From Adhaeretor mobilis (lineage in GTDB: Bacteria > Planctomycetota > Planctomycetia > Pirellulales > Lacipirellulaceae): 64,000 nucleotides of DNA. A model generated the notes under the pieces. The model was not told the origin of the DNA, made no database searches, and saw nothing but the letters and a program-made list of their open reading frames with translations. Positions 32,433 to 41,936 of the stretch are shown one piece after another. The position numbers and the translations under genes are program-made. Each line of letters opens with the position of its first letter. The first letter of the stretch is position 1. The stretch is taken from positions 2,959,178-3,023,177 of the forward strand of contig NZ_CP036263.1 in NCBI RefSeq assembly GCF_007741515.1, read 5' to 3'.

Positions 32433-35420
32433 CTAGTCATTCGTGAGCGCATTGTTGTGTTGCTGGATTAGTTCGATGATTTGTTGGTCCGCAAAACCCT
32501 TGTCCGTAATATCCATAGGGTCCCAAGATCCTTCGCTCCATAGAAATGCTTCAGTGATGGGATTGGTCGCAGTCGGGTGGGCTAGGAACTCTAGCAATGC
32601 TTGATGAAACTCGACTCTGAATCGGCTCATGGCCTCGGAGGCCCAAGGATTCTTCTGCGGTTCGTCGCTGCCGTGCCAGGGCGTTCTTGCGGCTTCTGCG
32701 GACGTGCTTGCTAGTCCACCCTCGGTTCCCCCGCCGATCCCCACTTCAGAAAAATGAAGCGGCGTCGTGAGTGGTACCTTCGCGCCATTGTCACTCATCT
32801 CTGCCAAGAAGGTCTTAACTGCTCGGGCAAAGTCGCTCGGCTGGATAGGCAAATCGAACCAACGGTAGTTCGACATTCCCACAAAGTCGCAGTCGTTGAC
32901 GAGCAGCTGTGCCTCTTCGCGCTGTTTGGAGGTCAACTCTTGCTTGTTGGCGGCATTATTGAAATTAAAGCTGACACCAACCTTCAAGTCCTGCAGGCGA
33001 GTATCGCTGCGGAGATGCTGCATCATCTTTCGATAGGAAGCGGGATGCGCGAACACGCTTTGTCCCATTTCACCGGCAAGGGCTAAGTCGATCTGCATAC
33101 CTGGTTTGACTGTCTTCTCTAGAGCGTCTGCGATTGAGCCTATCACCGCGTCCTGATAAGAGAATCCCTCATACTCAGTGAGTGGATCGAACTCGAATCG
33201 ATTACGCCAATCGTAGATTTCCCCACCCGCATTCAAATGAGCCAGAACCGATACATCCATGTCGAGCGCAGCGGCTTCGGCAAACACTCCCTGCAGCGAG
33301 AAGCGAAACGCAGCTAGCGACTCTTGCGTAAGGCGACTGTACTCTCTCTTGCGGTTGACAGTCCCAAAGCTGATTACCTCGCGTTGCTCATTGATGTCGC
33401 AAAACAGCGTGACCACTAGATTGACATGCTTGCACCCCAGCTCTGCCGCTCTTCGTACATACTTCATCCCCTCGAAATGGTGAGGCTTATGAAACATGAG
33501 AATCGAAGGGTTGAGCTGGGCACCATGGCGGACCTTTTTGCTGGGACCAGCAAGAGATTTCCGACCCTCAGAGTATTGGATCTCAACTCGAGAGAGCTGG
33601 ATCGAGGAGAGGTCTTCTTCCGGCTGACCCGACCCAGCAGATCTGCTGAATCTTAGAAATCGCGGCCTCGCTCCGTCAAACTTCCCAGACAGCAGCAGTG
33701 GTTTGAGGTATCCGTAGTCGCCACCCTCAACAGCCCTTGTTCGCCGCCGCACTTTGCATGGTGAAAATTGCTTTCCCTCTGCAGAGCATGCGACTTCCAG
33801 ATCAATGCTCTCTCCACTGTGATAGAGCATCAACTGCCACCGGTCGATTGGGCCCTCACAGTGATATTCAATCGAGCTGCCAGGTGAAAGTGTCAGGCGG
33901 TGGGCGTCCTCTTGAGTTTTACGAGCGTCAGTACTCAATTGTTTCAACTCTCCTTGCGGATTGCTTAGCTGATTCAAGTCCTGATATTCATCGATCAGCG
34001 TTTGACGAAGCACGCTAACCGGACCAATCGCATCACACGGTGGCGAACTGCCAGCTTCGTTTCGAGCAACTACGCGGTAGAAATAAGCCTCACCGACTTT
34101 GGCAGTTCGATCGTTGAACAGAGGGCGATACTGAACCGCCGCATCAGAGATGCCCTGACCTACAACTTTCCAGGGACCTTCCCCGGAAACCGCTCTGTGA
34201 ATGTTATAGCTCGACGCGCCGGCAGAGCCTTGCCAGGTAATTTTACTCACGTCACTCGTCGGCAAAAGTTTTGGTGCATCCGGCTTGCTGAATTCAGGAA
34301 CTGGCAGGCCGCGTATTTCGAACGCCTTGTTTCGCGTGAGTTGGAGAAGTTCACGTTCTTGGTACCGCTCTCCCGAACTGAAACCGGGCCAGTGATATGC
34401 TTTGTAATGATCACCGCCAGAGGGCTCAGAGTGCCAGTAGAAGCCGCCGTCACGGTTGTGAAACCGCAAACTCCAATGCAGTCCGCCAGAGATGCCCCGC
34501 TCGACGATCGTGTTCATGACTCTTCTCAACTCTTTCGTGGGAGCAAAGCCAAATTCGCCCACAAAGTAGGGCTTGCGGCCGGCAATCTTCTCATGCGCCA
34601 CAACGATCGCTTTGACGTAGTCTTTGTCGGTGTTTGGATAATGGTGCGTGGTGATGACGTCGATATTGGGATCGTCGAGCGATTCTTGCCGCACGCCGTG
34701 CAACGCGTAGCCATCTATGAGCAAGTGCTTCGAGTCGATGCTCTTGATAAACGCGCTGATACGACGTGTCCACGCAGGTGGGCTATCAAGTTCATTGCCG
34801 GTTTCCCAGGCAAAGATCGCAGGGTCGTCCTTGTAGGCCACGCCAGTAAGCGTGTTTACGCGGTTGAGCGTAAAGCGGATTGTCTCCTCAAAGTCAGCAA
34901 TAACTTGTTCATCGGTCCAGAAGTCGTCGGGCTCTTTGCCACGGAATCCTGCGTACTCAGCGCGTCCTCCCCACCAGTGCCAATTATCCACCAGCGGGAG
35001 AATGACTCGCACGCCCTTTTCATTGGCAATCTGCAGCACCTTATCGAGGGTTCGAAAGGCCTCCTCATTGAACTGCCCGGGTCCCTCGACGAAAACGTGC
35101 TCACCTTGGTCAGAACCTTCGCGTCTGACGCTAAGCACATACATGCGTGTGACTTGCCCCCCCATTTGCCGGATGGACTCAAGTGCGTCAGCGATCTCAA
35201 ACTCGTTGGGCCAACGCCACGGATTGGGGTCAGCAAACGAGAAGTTGTCTTCAACTAGATGGAGATTGGGGATGTTGAACGACATAAATCGAAACTGTTG
35301 ATCTCCTTCGTACAGCTGATCACCCTTAGCTGTAATGAAGTGCTTCAGCTGAGATTCGACTGCCCAACACGAACTTATGGCAAGTAGCACTGTGAATAGC
35401 AGTGTCGATAGAATTCTCAT
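32433..35420 (-). CDS. Secreted two-domain glycoside hydrolase (GH5-type mannanase plus second TIM barrel)
   Basis: A 995-residue exported enzyme with signal peptide LLFTVLLAISSCWA. Residues about 25-400 form a GH5-like mannan endo-beta-1,4-mannosidase domain with NWHWWGGRAEYAGFRGKEP, the acid/base Glu210 in FAWETGNELDSP and nucleophile Glu289 in YFVGEFGF. A fibronectin III-like domain (about 405-485) and a jelly-roll-like region follow. From about residue 650 a second TIM barrel begins (NPSILMFHKPHHFEGMKYVR) with candidate catalytic glutamates in LALAGEMGQ and HFSEVGIGGG, resembling the GH113-like gene at 44430. Last gene of a GH130-symporter operon, 31 bases after the symporter. Mannan as substrate is inferred. 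Confidence 0.85.
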   Translation of the reverse strand: MRILSTLLFTVLLAISSCWAVESQLKHFITAKGDQLYEGDQQFRFMSFNIPNLHLVEDNFSFADPNPWRWPNEFEIADALESIRQMGGQVTRMYVLSVRREGSDQGEHVFVEGPGQFNEEAFRTLDKVLQIANEKGVRVILPLVDNWHWWGGRAEYAGFRGKEPDDFWTDEQVIADFEETIRFTLNRVNTLTGVAYKDDPAIFAWETGNELDSPPAWTRRISAFIKSIDSKHLLIDGYALHGVRQESLDDPNIDVITTHHYPNTDKDYVKAIVVAHEKIAGRKPYFVGEFGFAPTKELRRVMNTIVERGISGGLHWSLRFHNRDGGFYWHSEPSGGDHYKAYHWPGFSSGERYQERELLQLTRNKAFEIRGLPVPEFSKPDAPKLLPTSDVSKITWQGSAGASSYNIHRAVSGEGPWKVVGQGISDAAVQYRPLFNDRTAKVGEAYFYRVVARNEAGSSPPCDAIGPVSVLRQTLIDEYQDLNQLSNPQGELKQLSTDARKTQEDAHRLTLSPGSSIEYHCEGPIDRWQLMLYHSGESIDLEVACSAEGKQFSPCKVRRRTRAVEGGDYGYLKPLLLSGKFDGARPRFLRFSRSAGSGQPEEDLSSIQLSRVEIQYSEGRKSLAGPSKKVRHGAQLNPSILMFHKPHHFEGMKYVRRAAELGCKHVNLVVTLFCDINEQREVISFGTVNRKREYSRLTQESLAAFRFSLQGVFAEAAALDMDVSVLAHLNAGGEIYDWRNRFEFDPLTEYEGFSYQDAVIGSIADALEKTVKPGMQIDLALAGEMGQSVFAHPASYRKMMQHLRSDTRLQDLKVGVSFNFNNAANKQELTSKQREEAQLLVNDCDFVGMSNYRWFDLPIQPSDFARAVKTFLAEMSDNGAKVPLTTPLHFSEVGIGGGTEGGLASTSAEAARTPWHGSDEPQKNPWASEAMSRFRVEFHQALLEFLAHPTATNPITEAFLWSEGSWDPMDITDKGFADQQIIELIQQHNNALTND

Positions 35421-35451
35421 GAAATAGAACCTCTTTTTGCGTATGCCAGAG

Positions 35452-37308
35452 TTACTTCGAGGCCGCGGATTCTTGCCCTTCTGCGACTAAGTCAGCAGGG
35501 TAGTCCTCCAATTTGTCGTACCAATTGAACTTGAGTACGGTGGATGTCATTGCAATGACACACAGCGTCACTAGCAGTGAGTCATAGTCTTGCAGAACCA
35601 GATAGATGCCTGCTGCGGTAAGCGCCGTATGCCAGACCATGCCAATCACGACGTTCGTTGCGTCGCGTGAGAACGAATCATTCGCAGTGACTGCGGGATT
35701 GTCTTGAACGACGAGGTTATGGACAGGTTTCCAGAAGCCCCAAGGGCGGACCTTCAAGTAGAAATTCTTGAGGATAGCCATGTCGTCAGGGGGAGTTAAC
35801 AAGCTTCCCGCCACGCATCCAACAACTGAGAGGGTGAGAATCCATGGGAAACTATAGAGTGCTGTGAGGTCTGGCATGAGACGTGGAACAATAATTGCGG
35901 CCACGATGCCTGCCACCATTCCCCAAAAGTAGCCGTAGCTGTTGAATCGCCACCAATACCATTTTAAGAAGTTTGCCGCTGTGTAGCCGCCATAGAGTGC
36001 TGCTACGATCCATTGCACGATATCATTGAGCGACTTAGTGTAAAAGCCGATTGCCGTCCCAATCAATACTACTGCGATCGAGACGATATAGCTCATCCAG
36101 ACGTACTGTTTGTCGGTTGCATCCGGATTGATGTATCGCTTGTAGATATCGTTGACAACGTACGCAGGCGCTGCGTTGACAGTGGCAGCATAAGTTGACA
36201 TGAAAGCTGCCAGTAGGGCAGAGATCAGCAGTCCCAGAAGTCCAGTTGGAATGAATTCCTTCATTGCCAGCGGCAGCACGAGTTCAAAATCGACATCGCT
36301 CCCCATGGCAGAGAGTTCGTCGGAAAAATGAGCGATGGCAAGAATCGTGAGTCCTGTGATCAGCATGTACCGCGGAATGAGCAGGACTAGGTTGACTAAC
36401 CCGCTCATGAGGGCCGCCTCGCGAGGGGTCTTCGCGGAAAGCACGCGCTGCATGTCGTAGTTAGGGGCGGGACCTGCCATGCTTTGCAGAGTGCCCTTGA
36501 AGAGCATGAGCATGAAAAAGAGGGTGAAGAGTTCCCAACCATCATCAGAGATCTTCGCTTGCGCTTCTTGCATGAGCCCCGACCAATCAAGTTCGAGCTT
36601 CCAGCCGAAGAAGATATTCCCCCACCCCTCGGGGACCATGGTTTTCAGTAGTTCAGGAGAAACCTCCTGCATGGCTATTATGCCCACCCAGACACAAGCG
36701 GCTGTCATGATGAAGAACTGGAGAACTTCAGTAAACACAACGCTAAACATGCCGCCTTTGACAACGTAAATAGTCGTTAAGGCGGTGATAATCAGGCCGT
36801 AGAGATTGGCATTCGCGGCTTGGTCCTCAGTCAAATTCGGAAGGAATTCCCCAGCGAATTTGCCGATGCCGACAAACCCATAAGCAAGAAAGCCAATCAC
36901 ATTGATGAGTGCAAAAACGACGACGATAAGGTGGGCCAACTGAGCCCCGCGTCCGTCGCCGAAACGAAGACGGATCCAGGCGGCTCCTGTCATGACACCT
37001 GATCGCCTCAACCAGATCGAGAGGAACACCATCATGAAGACCTGGTTAAACGATGGCCACAACCAGGGGATCCAGACGCTCTTCAGACCGTAAATAAACA
37101 GTAGGTAAACCATCCACATGGTTCCGCTGATATCGAACATCCCCGATGCGTTGGAGAGCCCAAGCATGTACCAAGGAATCGAGTTGCCACCCAAGAAGTA
37201 GCTGTCGATACTCTTCGAAGCCCGCTTCGAAATCCAGAAACCAATGCCGATTGTGGCTGCGAGATAGGAGACAATGATCGCTATGTCGATCGGGGCGAGC
37301 TTAAGCAT
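35452..37308 (-). CDS. Sodium:solute symporter, sugar-type (SGLT-like)
   Basis: A 618-residue SSS-family transporter with about 13-14 membrane segments. Recognisable parts are WISKRASKSIDSYFLGGNSI, YMLGLSNASGMFDISGTMWM, VKGGMFSVVFTEVLQFFIMT and AFMSTYAATVNAAPAYVVND (the sodium-site helix region). It ends with a cytoplasmic tail. Relatives next to glycosidases usually import mono- or oligosaccharides. It sits between the GH130 gene upstream and the two-domain glycosidase downstream, so uptake of mannose or manno-oligosaccharides is the likely role; this is inference from context. Confidence 0.88.
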   Translation of the reverse strand: MLKLAPIDIAIIVSYLAATIGIGFWISKRASKSIDSYFLGGNSIPWYMLGLSNASGMFDISGTMWMVYLLFIYGLKSVWIPWLWPSFNQVFMMVFLSIWLRRSGVMTGAAWIRLRFGDGRGAQLAHLIVVVFALINVIGFLAYGFVGIGKFAGEFLPNLTEDQAANANLYGLIITALTTIYVVKGGMFSVVFTEVLQFFIMTAACVWVGIIAMQEVSPELLKTMVPEGWGNIFFGWKLELDWSGLMQEAQAKISDDGWELFTLFFMLMLFKGTLQSMAGPAPNYDMQRVLSAKTPREAALMSGLVNLVLLIPRYMLITGLTILAIAHFSDELSAMGSDVDFELVLPLAMKEFIPTGLLGLLISALLAAFMSTYAATVNAAPAYVVNDIYKRYINPDATDKQYVWMSYIVSIAVVLIGTAIGFYTKSLNDIVQWIVAALYGGYTAANFLKWYWWRFNSYGYFWGMVAGIVAAIIVPRLMPDLTALYSFPWILTLSVVGCVAGSLLTPPDDMAILKNFYLKVRPWGFWKPVHNLVVQDNPAVTANDSFSRDATNVVIGMVWHTALTAAGIYLVLQDYDSLLVTLCVIAMTSTVLKFNWYDKLEDYPADLVAEGQESAASK

Positions 37309-37436
37309 TGTTCACCAGAGAGATCACTTTGCCATGCGTCTGGATAGAGAAGTTGAAGCGACCAAATTTTTGTGGCGACTGCAGGATTGATAAAGCTGCG
37401 AGTGTTTCAAGTCGACCTGCATGCAACGATTGTTGA

Positions 37437-38531
37437 CTAGAAAACGACGGAGTTCTCTTTCGTATAGTTGACAAGTTCGCTTAGATGGGCGTAAGCGAGA
37501 CAGGTTGAGGTGTCGGCTGCGCCGTAGTAGACCGCTAGTTGGTCTTTTTCCTGATCGCACAAGGCTGCGACTGGGAAAACGACATTCGGCACGTGGCCGT
37601 AGACTTCATAGTCTGCCTCAGGAGCAAGCAATATCTGAGAACAGCGTGCGATCACCTTCCAAGGTTGTTCGAGGTCCAGAAGTGCGGAGCCCATGTGGTA
37701 GACAAACCCGTTGCAGGTGTCCATTACTCCGTGGAAGATCATGAGCCAACCTTCGTCGGTTTCGATAGGAATGGGACCAGCACCAATTTTTGTTCGCTGC
37801 CACCAAATGCCCTGTTCGTCTCCACCTCGCCGCATGACTTCCCGATGCTTGCCCCAGTGACACATGTCGGGGCTTTGGCTGAGGAAGATGTCACCGAAGG
37901 GCGTGTGGCCGTCATCACTCGGACGGCTGAGCATCATGTACTTGCCGTCGATCTTACGTGGAAAGAGCACGCCATTACGATTGAATGGTAGAAAGGCGTT
38001 CTCAAGTCGCGTAAAAGTCTCGAAGTCTGTCGTGGTGGCAATGCTGATAGTCGGACCGTTGTGACCACCGCACCAAGTGACATAGTAGCGGTCATCAATC
38101 CAACACACGCGGGGGTCGTAAGCGTAGTCGGCAACGGCGGCTGGTTTGGAGTCTAACGTTTCATCAGCATTTGTTTCAAATACAACCGGCTTGGGTTCGA
38201 TGTGCCAATCGACTCCGTTCTCGCTCCAGCCGGTATGTAAGCGGGGAAACCTTGTGCGATCTTCCAGGCGGAACACACCCGCGAAGCCGTCTCCATAAGG
38301 CACCACAGCGCTGTTGTAGATACCCAGCACATTGGGAATGGGCTGCCGGCCGATGACAGGATTGGTTGTATGCCGCCATACGATATCGCTGGAACCGGCT
38401 GGGCGTTGCTGCCAGGGAATCTGCACGCCGCTCACCTGCCCAGGGGCTGAGCTTTTCGTCTTCAAGTCTCCGCTAGGAGTGATAAACGAAGCTCCGTTTG
38501 GGGACTCGTCGGTAGGTGTTGAATTTGGCAT
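37437..38531 (-). CDS. GH130-family mannoside phosphorylase or mannosidase
   Basis: A 364-residue five-bladed beta-propeller enzyme without a signal peptide, so cytoplasmic. GH130 features are NPVIGRQPIPNVLGIYNSAV, GDGFAGVFRLEDRTRFPRLH, ADYAYDPRVCWIDDRYYVTW, TKIGAGPIPIETDEGWLMIF and VYGHVPNVVFPVAAL. GH130 enzymes phosphorolyse or hydrolyse beta-mannosidic bonds, yielding mannose 1-phosphate or mannose. First gene of the minus-strand operon that continues with a symporter and a secreted glycosidase, and divergent from the LacI-type regulator. Which linkage it cleaves cannot be told from sequence alone. Confidence 0.9.
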   Translation of the reverse strand: MPNSTPTDESPNGASFITPSGDLKTKSSAPGQVSGVQIPWQQRPAGSSDIVWRHTTNPVIGRQPIPNVLGIYNSAVVPYGDGFAGVFRLEDRTRFPRLHTGWSENGVDWHIEPKPVVFETNADETLDSKPAAVADYAYDPRVCWIDDRYYVTWCGGHNGPTISIATTTDFETFTRLENAFLPFNRNGVLFPRKIDGKYMMLSRPSDDGHTPFGDIFLSQSPDMCHWGKHREVMRRGGDEQGIWWQRTKIGAGPIPIETDEGWLMIFHGVMDTCNGFVYHMGSALLDLEQPWKVIARCSQILLAPEADYEVYGHVPNVVFPVAALCDQEKDQLAVYYGAADTSTCLAYAHLSELVNYTKENSVVF

Positions 38532-38682
38532 GTCTTAACTCTCCACGAAGCGGCGATAAAACGGTAAGCCACTCATGCAATAGTTGTTTATAGAGTCAGT
38601 CTCAACGAGCCGGGCAGACTGGTCCGCTTCATAGGTCGTTGGAGAACAAGTAGATCACTGGCCCGGCGATCCTCTCTGTTTT

Positions 38683-38710
38683 TTGACTAGCGATATTTGC
38701 ATTGTATCAT
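38683..38710 (+). promoter_or_regulatory. Predicted lacI-type gene promoter
   Basis: TTGACT (38683-38688) and TATCAT (38705-38710) separated by 16 bases, a good sigma-70-type promoter. The operator at 38722 begins 12 bases after the -10, over the expected transcription start. Confidence 0.6.
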
Positions 38711-38721
38711 GCATAAAGACC

Positions 38722-38739
38722 GTGCTCAAGTATTTGACC
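38722..38739. promoter_or_regulatory. LacI-family operator, lacI-proximal
   Basis: GTGCTCAAGTATTTGACC, one full half-site plus a partial second half, matching 16 of 18 bases of the perfect palindrome at 41805. Position just past the promoter suggests autoregulation of the regulator gene. Confidence 0.65.
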
Positions 38740-38853
38740 AACTTCTTTGGTTGTATGTTCGGCTCTAGCACACAATTGTCATCTGGGAGTTTCTGCCTGA
38801 TGATTGTGGTATGGATTTCAAGTGAGTTTGCCCCACGCCCGAAGGTTATCAAT

Positions 38854-39912
38854 ATGTCAGGCTCTTCCGCTCCCAGATTGAAAGATGTTGCCGCTGCGGC
38901 CAACGTGTCGCTTAGCGCCGCGTCTAGAATACTACGGGGGGAGCGTGGCCGTTTTGGTGAAGAAACCTGCCAAAGGGTTCTAGAGGCTGCTCAGCAGTTG
39001 GGCTGGCGACGCAATCTACTCGTCAATGGCATGCAAACGGGGCGAACCAAGACTATCGGTGTCATGATCCCGCCCTATGATTCGTTCTGGGTCGATGTCC
39101 TAGCGGGTATCCATATGGTGCTCGCCTCTGCCGACTACCTGCCGATTACCGTTTGGGTGGGCGACTGCCAGGAGATGCCTCACTTCGAGAAGGACGAAGC
39201 TCAGGGCATGAAGCAAATCAACCGCTTGCTCGATCGACGAGTCGACGGACTAATACTCTGGCCATCATTTGCGGTTGCCTATTATCATCACTTCAAGGAA
39301 TTAATCGAGAGCCGAGTGCCTGTGGTGGTTATTGATCACGAGTTCTCTGATGAGCAAATCGCCGACTCGATTGAAACCGACGAGTTGCGAAGTGCTCGTG
39401 CTGTAGCGGAGCATCTGATTTCGCTTGGCCATGAGAATATTGCCTGCTTCTCATCTCGCGAAACGGATTGGCAAGCCTGGGCTATCAGGCGTCGAGTTTC
39501 CTTTGAAACGGCAGTTGCTGACCTCAAAGGTGCCGAGGTAAAGAGCTGGCGACTCAATCAATGGGGCACCAATGGCCCGGAAGTGGCAGAAGAGATACTC
39601 AGTCAAGAGCCACGACCTACAGCCGTATTCACAGTGACCGATCACGAGGCTCTGTTTGTTTATGAAGCCGCAGCAAAGCTGGGTCTCCGTATCCCCGAGG
39701 ATCTTTCAGTGGTCGGATTTGCCGACCTCGATTTCTCAGCCACGCTGCAGCCTCCCTTATCAACTGTGAGGCAACGTCCCAAAGAAATCGGTCGCCGTGC
39801 AGGCCAGTTGATATTAGATCGGCTCGACGGCGATTTTAGCGAGAGCTCTCCGACAACTATTCGAGTCAGCGCGGAACTCATCGTGCGTGGCTCGACGGCA
39901 TCTCGCGGCTGA
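38854..39912 (+). CDS. LacI-family transcriptional regulator of the mannoside locus
   Basis: 352 residues from ATG 38854, the Met just before the helix-turn-helix; the frame is open upstream to 38683 but that stretch holds promoter and operator. The DNA-binding domain is LKDVAAAANVSLSAASRILR and the hinge helix region NLLVNGMQTGRTKTIGVMIP. The periplasmic-binding-protein-like sensor covers about residues 60-340 (VDGLILWPSFAVAYYHHF, PTAVFTVTDHEALFVYEAAA, VVGFADLDFSATLQPPLSTV). It is divergent from the GH130 operon and converges with a PEP-CTERM gene. Two matching palindromes at 38722 and 41805 are its likely operators. Inducer is probably a manno-oligosaccharide, by inference. Confidence 0.9.
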   Translation: MSGSSAPRLKDVAAAANVSLSAASRILRGERGRFGEETCQRVLEAAQQLGWRRNLLVNGMQTGRTKTIGVMIPPYDSFWVDVLAGIHMVLASADYLPITVWVGDCQEMPHFEKDEAQGMKQINRLLDRRVDGLILWPSFAVAYYHHFKELIESRVPVVVIDHEFSDEQIADSIETDELRSARAVAEHLISLGHENIACFSSRETDWQAWAIRRRVSFETAVADLKGAEVKSWRLNQWGTNGPEVAEEILSQEPRPTAVFTVTDHEALFVYEAAAKLGLRIPEDLSVVGFADLDFSATLQPPLSTVRQRPKEIGRRAGQLILDRLDGDFSESSPTTIRVSAELIVRGSTASRG

Positions 39913-39942
39913 CTTTGGCTTGGAAAATTCGCCGCCACCAGC

Positions 39943-41379
39943 CTATCGATTGCGACGACGTAGGAGCACCATTCCAAGCGATAGCAGCAACAGCGAAGAA
40001 GGCTCTGGCACGGCACTGGAAGTCGCGCCGCTCGAGGGACCATTCATCCCGTAATTAGTTTGCCAGTCTGCTAGGCTTCCAACGCCATTGTCGGTCTGCC
40101 ACAGCAGAAAGTCCGCACCGTCGACTGTTCCACTGCCATCGAAGTCTCCGGCAAGTCCCGTGCTTTCAAAGCTAAGAATACGGAAATTGTCGATGAAGAA
40201 GTCGACTGCATCATCTGCATTGGTCGCCAAGGCAAAGCGGAAGTAGTTGCCCGCTGCCAGGCCAGTATCCGCCAGGGTCATGCCTCCGGCTGTGAACTCA
40301 TTCATGCCGATTTCAATCGTGATCGTGTTCTCAGCATTCGCTAACGGATCACCGGCTTGTTTCGGAGGGGACTGGAAGAAGTTGCCTGACTCATCTGAAA
40401 TGTTCACAAACAAGCTAAGAAAGCTGGGGCTCGCCAAGTTCATCTGGTCTTCTGGAAAAGTCACGTCAAAGGCAAGCTTTTCAGCTCCGTTGATGTCAGA
40501 AATAAGCTCGTTGATGCGAGCCTGGTTCGCCGGATCACCCTCTGTTGGATCGCTATTTAGTTCGAATTGGCTGCCCCAAGTAAAACCACTTGAGGGGCTC
40601 ACAACGGTAAGCGACGAGGAGCCATCGGTTGCACCAAGCGTGCCAATAGAACGGGTGTGCTGATGCGGCTGATCAGTGAAGCCGTCAGCCCATCCTTCTA
40701 ATTGCTCGTTGACACCCGGAGTTCCCAGGTCGTCGGGGGTTTCCCAAGAGAAGAGCGTTTTCTCGACAAAGGTTGGTATCTCTGAGAAGCGGATATTGTC
40801 GACGTAATAGCTAAAGTTGCCGGTGCCAAAGATATCGCTGTTAGTGCTAATGCCGAAATTATAAAAGGTGGATGCTTGGGCAATGGGAAGTTGGCTCATC
40901 GGTACGGTTACGTTCACGGTACCATTGGTTACGCCCGGAGTAGCATTGCCGGCACCAAAAACTTCTTGGAAACCATCGTCACTATTTGCGAACACACCTA
41001 GCTGCATGAAGTTGCCGCCACTTCCAAAATTGGTCCAACTATTCGCATCGAAAGTAACATCAAAGTCCAATGAGTAGATTGAAGGATCTCCGGCAACTTG
41101 ATTGAAAGCGTCGTAGAGTGCGCCCGAACCAGGCAAGTCGACTTGTACGTCGCGACCAAAGCCTGGCCCGGTAACCACCTGCATTGAATTCGAACCATCG
41201 GTGGCATTTCCCAAGAATTGTGCGTGGGAAATGTAGTCTGAATCGGCGCCCCCTTGAGGGAGCCAGCCTTCGAGTCCAGTCTCAAAGGAATAGAGCGGAA
41301 TCGTCGCTTGGGCAGAGCTGTAAGGACTTGCGGAAACTACAGATAGGCAAACGCAAAGAGCACTGATTGAGTGTCGCAT
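39943..41379 (-). CDS. PEP-CTERM protein with two carbohydrate-binding-like modules and dockerin-like repeat
   Basis: 478 residues from ATG 41379 (GGGAGAAC upstream); longer starts at 41394 or 41484 lack support. A signal peptide (ISALCVCLSVVSASPYSSA) is followed by two related jelly-roll-like modules. The first opens PLYSFETGLEGWLPQGGADS and closes SYYVDNIRFSE. The second opens TLFSWETPDDLGTPGVNEQL and closes FFIDNFRILS. A dockerin-like calcium loop (DFDGSGTVDGADFLLWQ, about residues 410-430) and PEP-CTERM tail (VPEPSSLLLLSLGMVLLRRR) end it. No catalytic motif is seen; likely a surface glycan-binding protein of the mannoside locus, by inference. Confidence 0.82.
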   Translation of the reverse strand: MRHSISALCVCLSVVSASPYSSAQATIPLYSFETGLEGWLPQGGADSDYISHAQFLGNATDGSNSMQVVTGPGFGRDVQVDLPGSGALYDAFNQVAGDPSIYSLDFDVTFDANSWTNFGSGGNFMQLGVFANSDDGFQEVFGAGNATPGVTNGTVNVTVPMSQLPIAQASTFYNFGISTNSDIFGTGNFSYYVDNIRFSEIPTFVEKTLFSWETPDDLGTPGVNEQLEGWADGFTDQPHQHTRSIGTLGATDGSSSLTVVSPSSGFTWGSQFELNSDPTEGDPANQARINELISDINGAEKLAFDVTFPEDQMNLASPSFLSLFVNISDESGNFFQSPPKQAGDPLANAENTITIEIGMNEFTAGGMTLADTGLAAGNYFRFALATNADDAVDFFIDNFRILSFESTGLAGDFDGSGTVDGADFLLWQTDNGVGSLADWQTNYGMNGPSSGATSSAVPEPSSLLLLSLGMVLLRRRNR

Positions 41380-41769
41380 GGAGTTCTCCCTCATAGGAAT
41401 ACCGAGGAGTAGCCTAGATGTGTTGGGAAATAGCTTCAAGAGAAGTAGAAAAACACATAGTTCGGCTTGGTAAAGTAGTTGCACTATAGTTGTGAATGTC
41501 TGACAAGTCCAGCGTTTAGTCGATTTTATTCGCTTCTGATTTCAAATCTGAATTCGCCCGACTTCCAAATTGTATTCGCTTGCTGAAGTCACGGGGGTTC
41601 TTGTTGGAAACGCTACCAGCCGAATTATCCACGGCAATATCAAGGGCATTTCTAGCGTCGAGGTCGCTACAGGATTGCGAGAGTGTTCGCGAGATTCGGG
41701 GCACTCTGTGTACTATCCGCGCACCGTGATTGCTATTTACTAGTTTCTCCGAATCTTCGCTAGAATTAG

Positions 41770-41797
41770 TTGACGGAAGGACTGTGGTCATTACAAT
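41770..41797 (+). promoter_or_regulatory. Predicted promoter of the PEP-CTERM gene at 41937
   Basis: TTGACG (41770-41775) and TACAAT (41792-41797), 16-base spacer. The operator starts 8 bases downstream of the -10 and would cover the start site, as expected for repression. Confidence 0.65.
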
Positions 41798-41804
41798 ACG
41801 AGGA

Positions 41805-41824
41805 GTGCTCAAGTATTTGAGCAC
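41805..41824. promoter_or_regulatory. LacI-family operator, perfect palindrome
   Basis: GTGCTCAAGTATTTGAGCAC: two perfect 8-base half-sites around GTAT. LacI-type regulators bind palindromes of this size. A near-identical site lies upstream of the lacI-type gene at 38722. Confidence 0.75.
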
Positions 41825-41936
41825 ATACTTTTCAAAGGTTATTGTGGGCCACCTTGGTACTAATGCCTGTCTCGGTGATCAAAACCATTCGTGCTTCAGA
41901 AGCTTTTCCTGTTTCCTGTTTTCGGAGGGAGTTCTC

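Larger units (their letters stand above)
41380..41936. other. Divergent control region of two PEP-CTERM genes
   Basis: About 560 bases between the genes at 39943 (minus) and 41937 (plus). It holds the promoter at 41770 and operator at 41805. No convincing second operator was found near the minus-strand gene. Confidence 0.5.

Noticed and set aside
34002..35258. 418-codon plus-strand open frame opposite the two-domain glycosidase
   Set aside because: It lies wholly antisense to a clearly conserved GH5-like domain, has no motif of its own and arises from the codon bias of the minus-strand gene.
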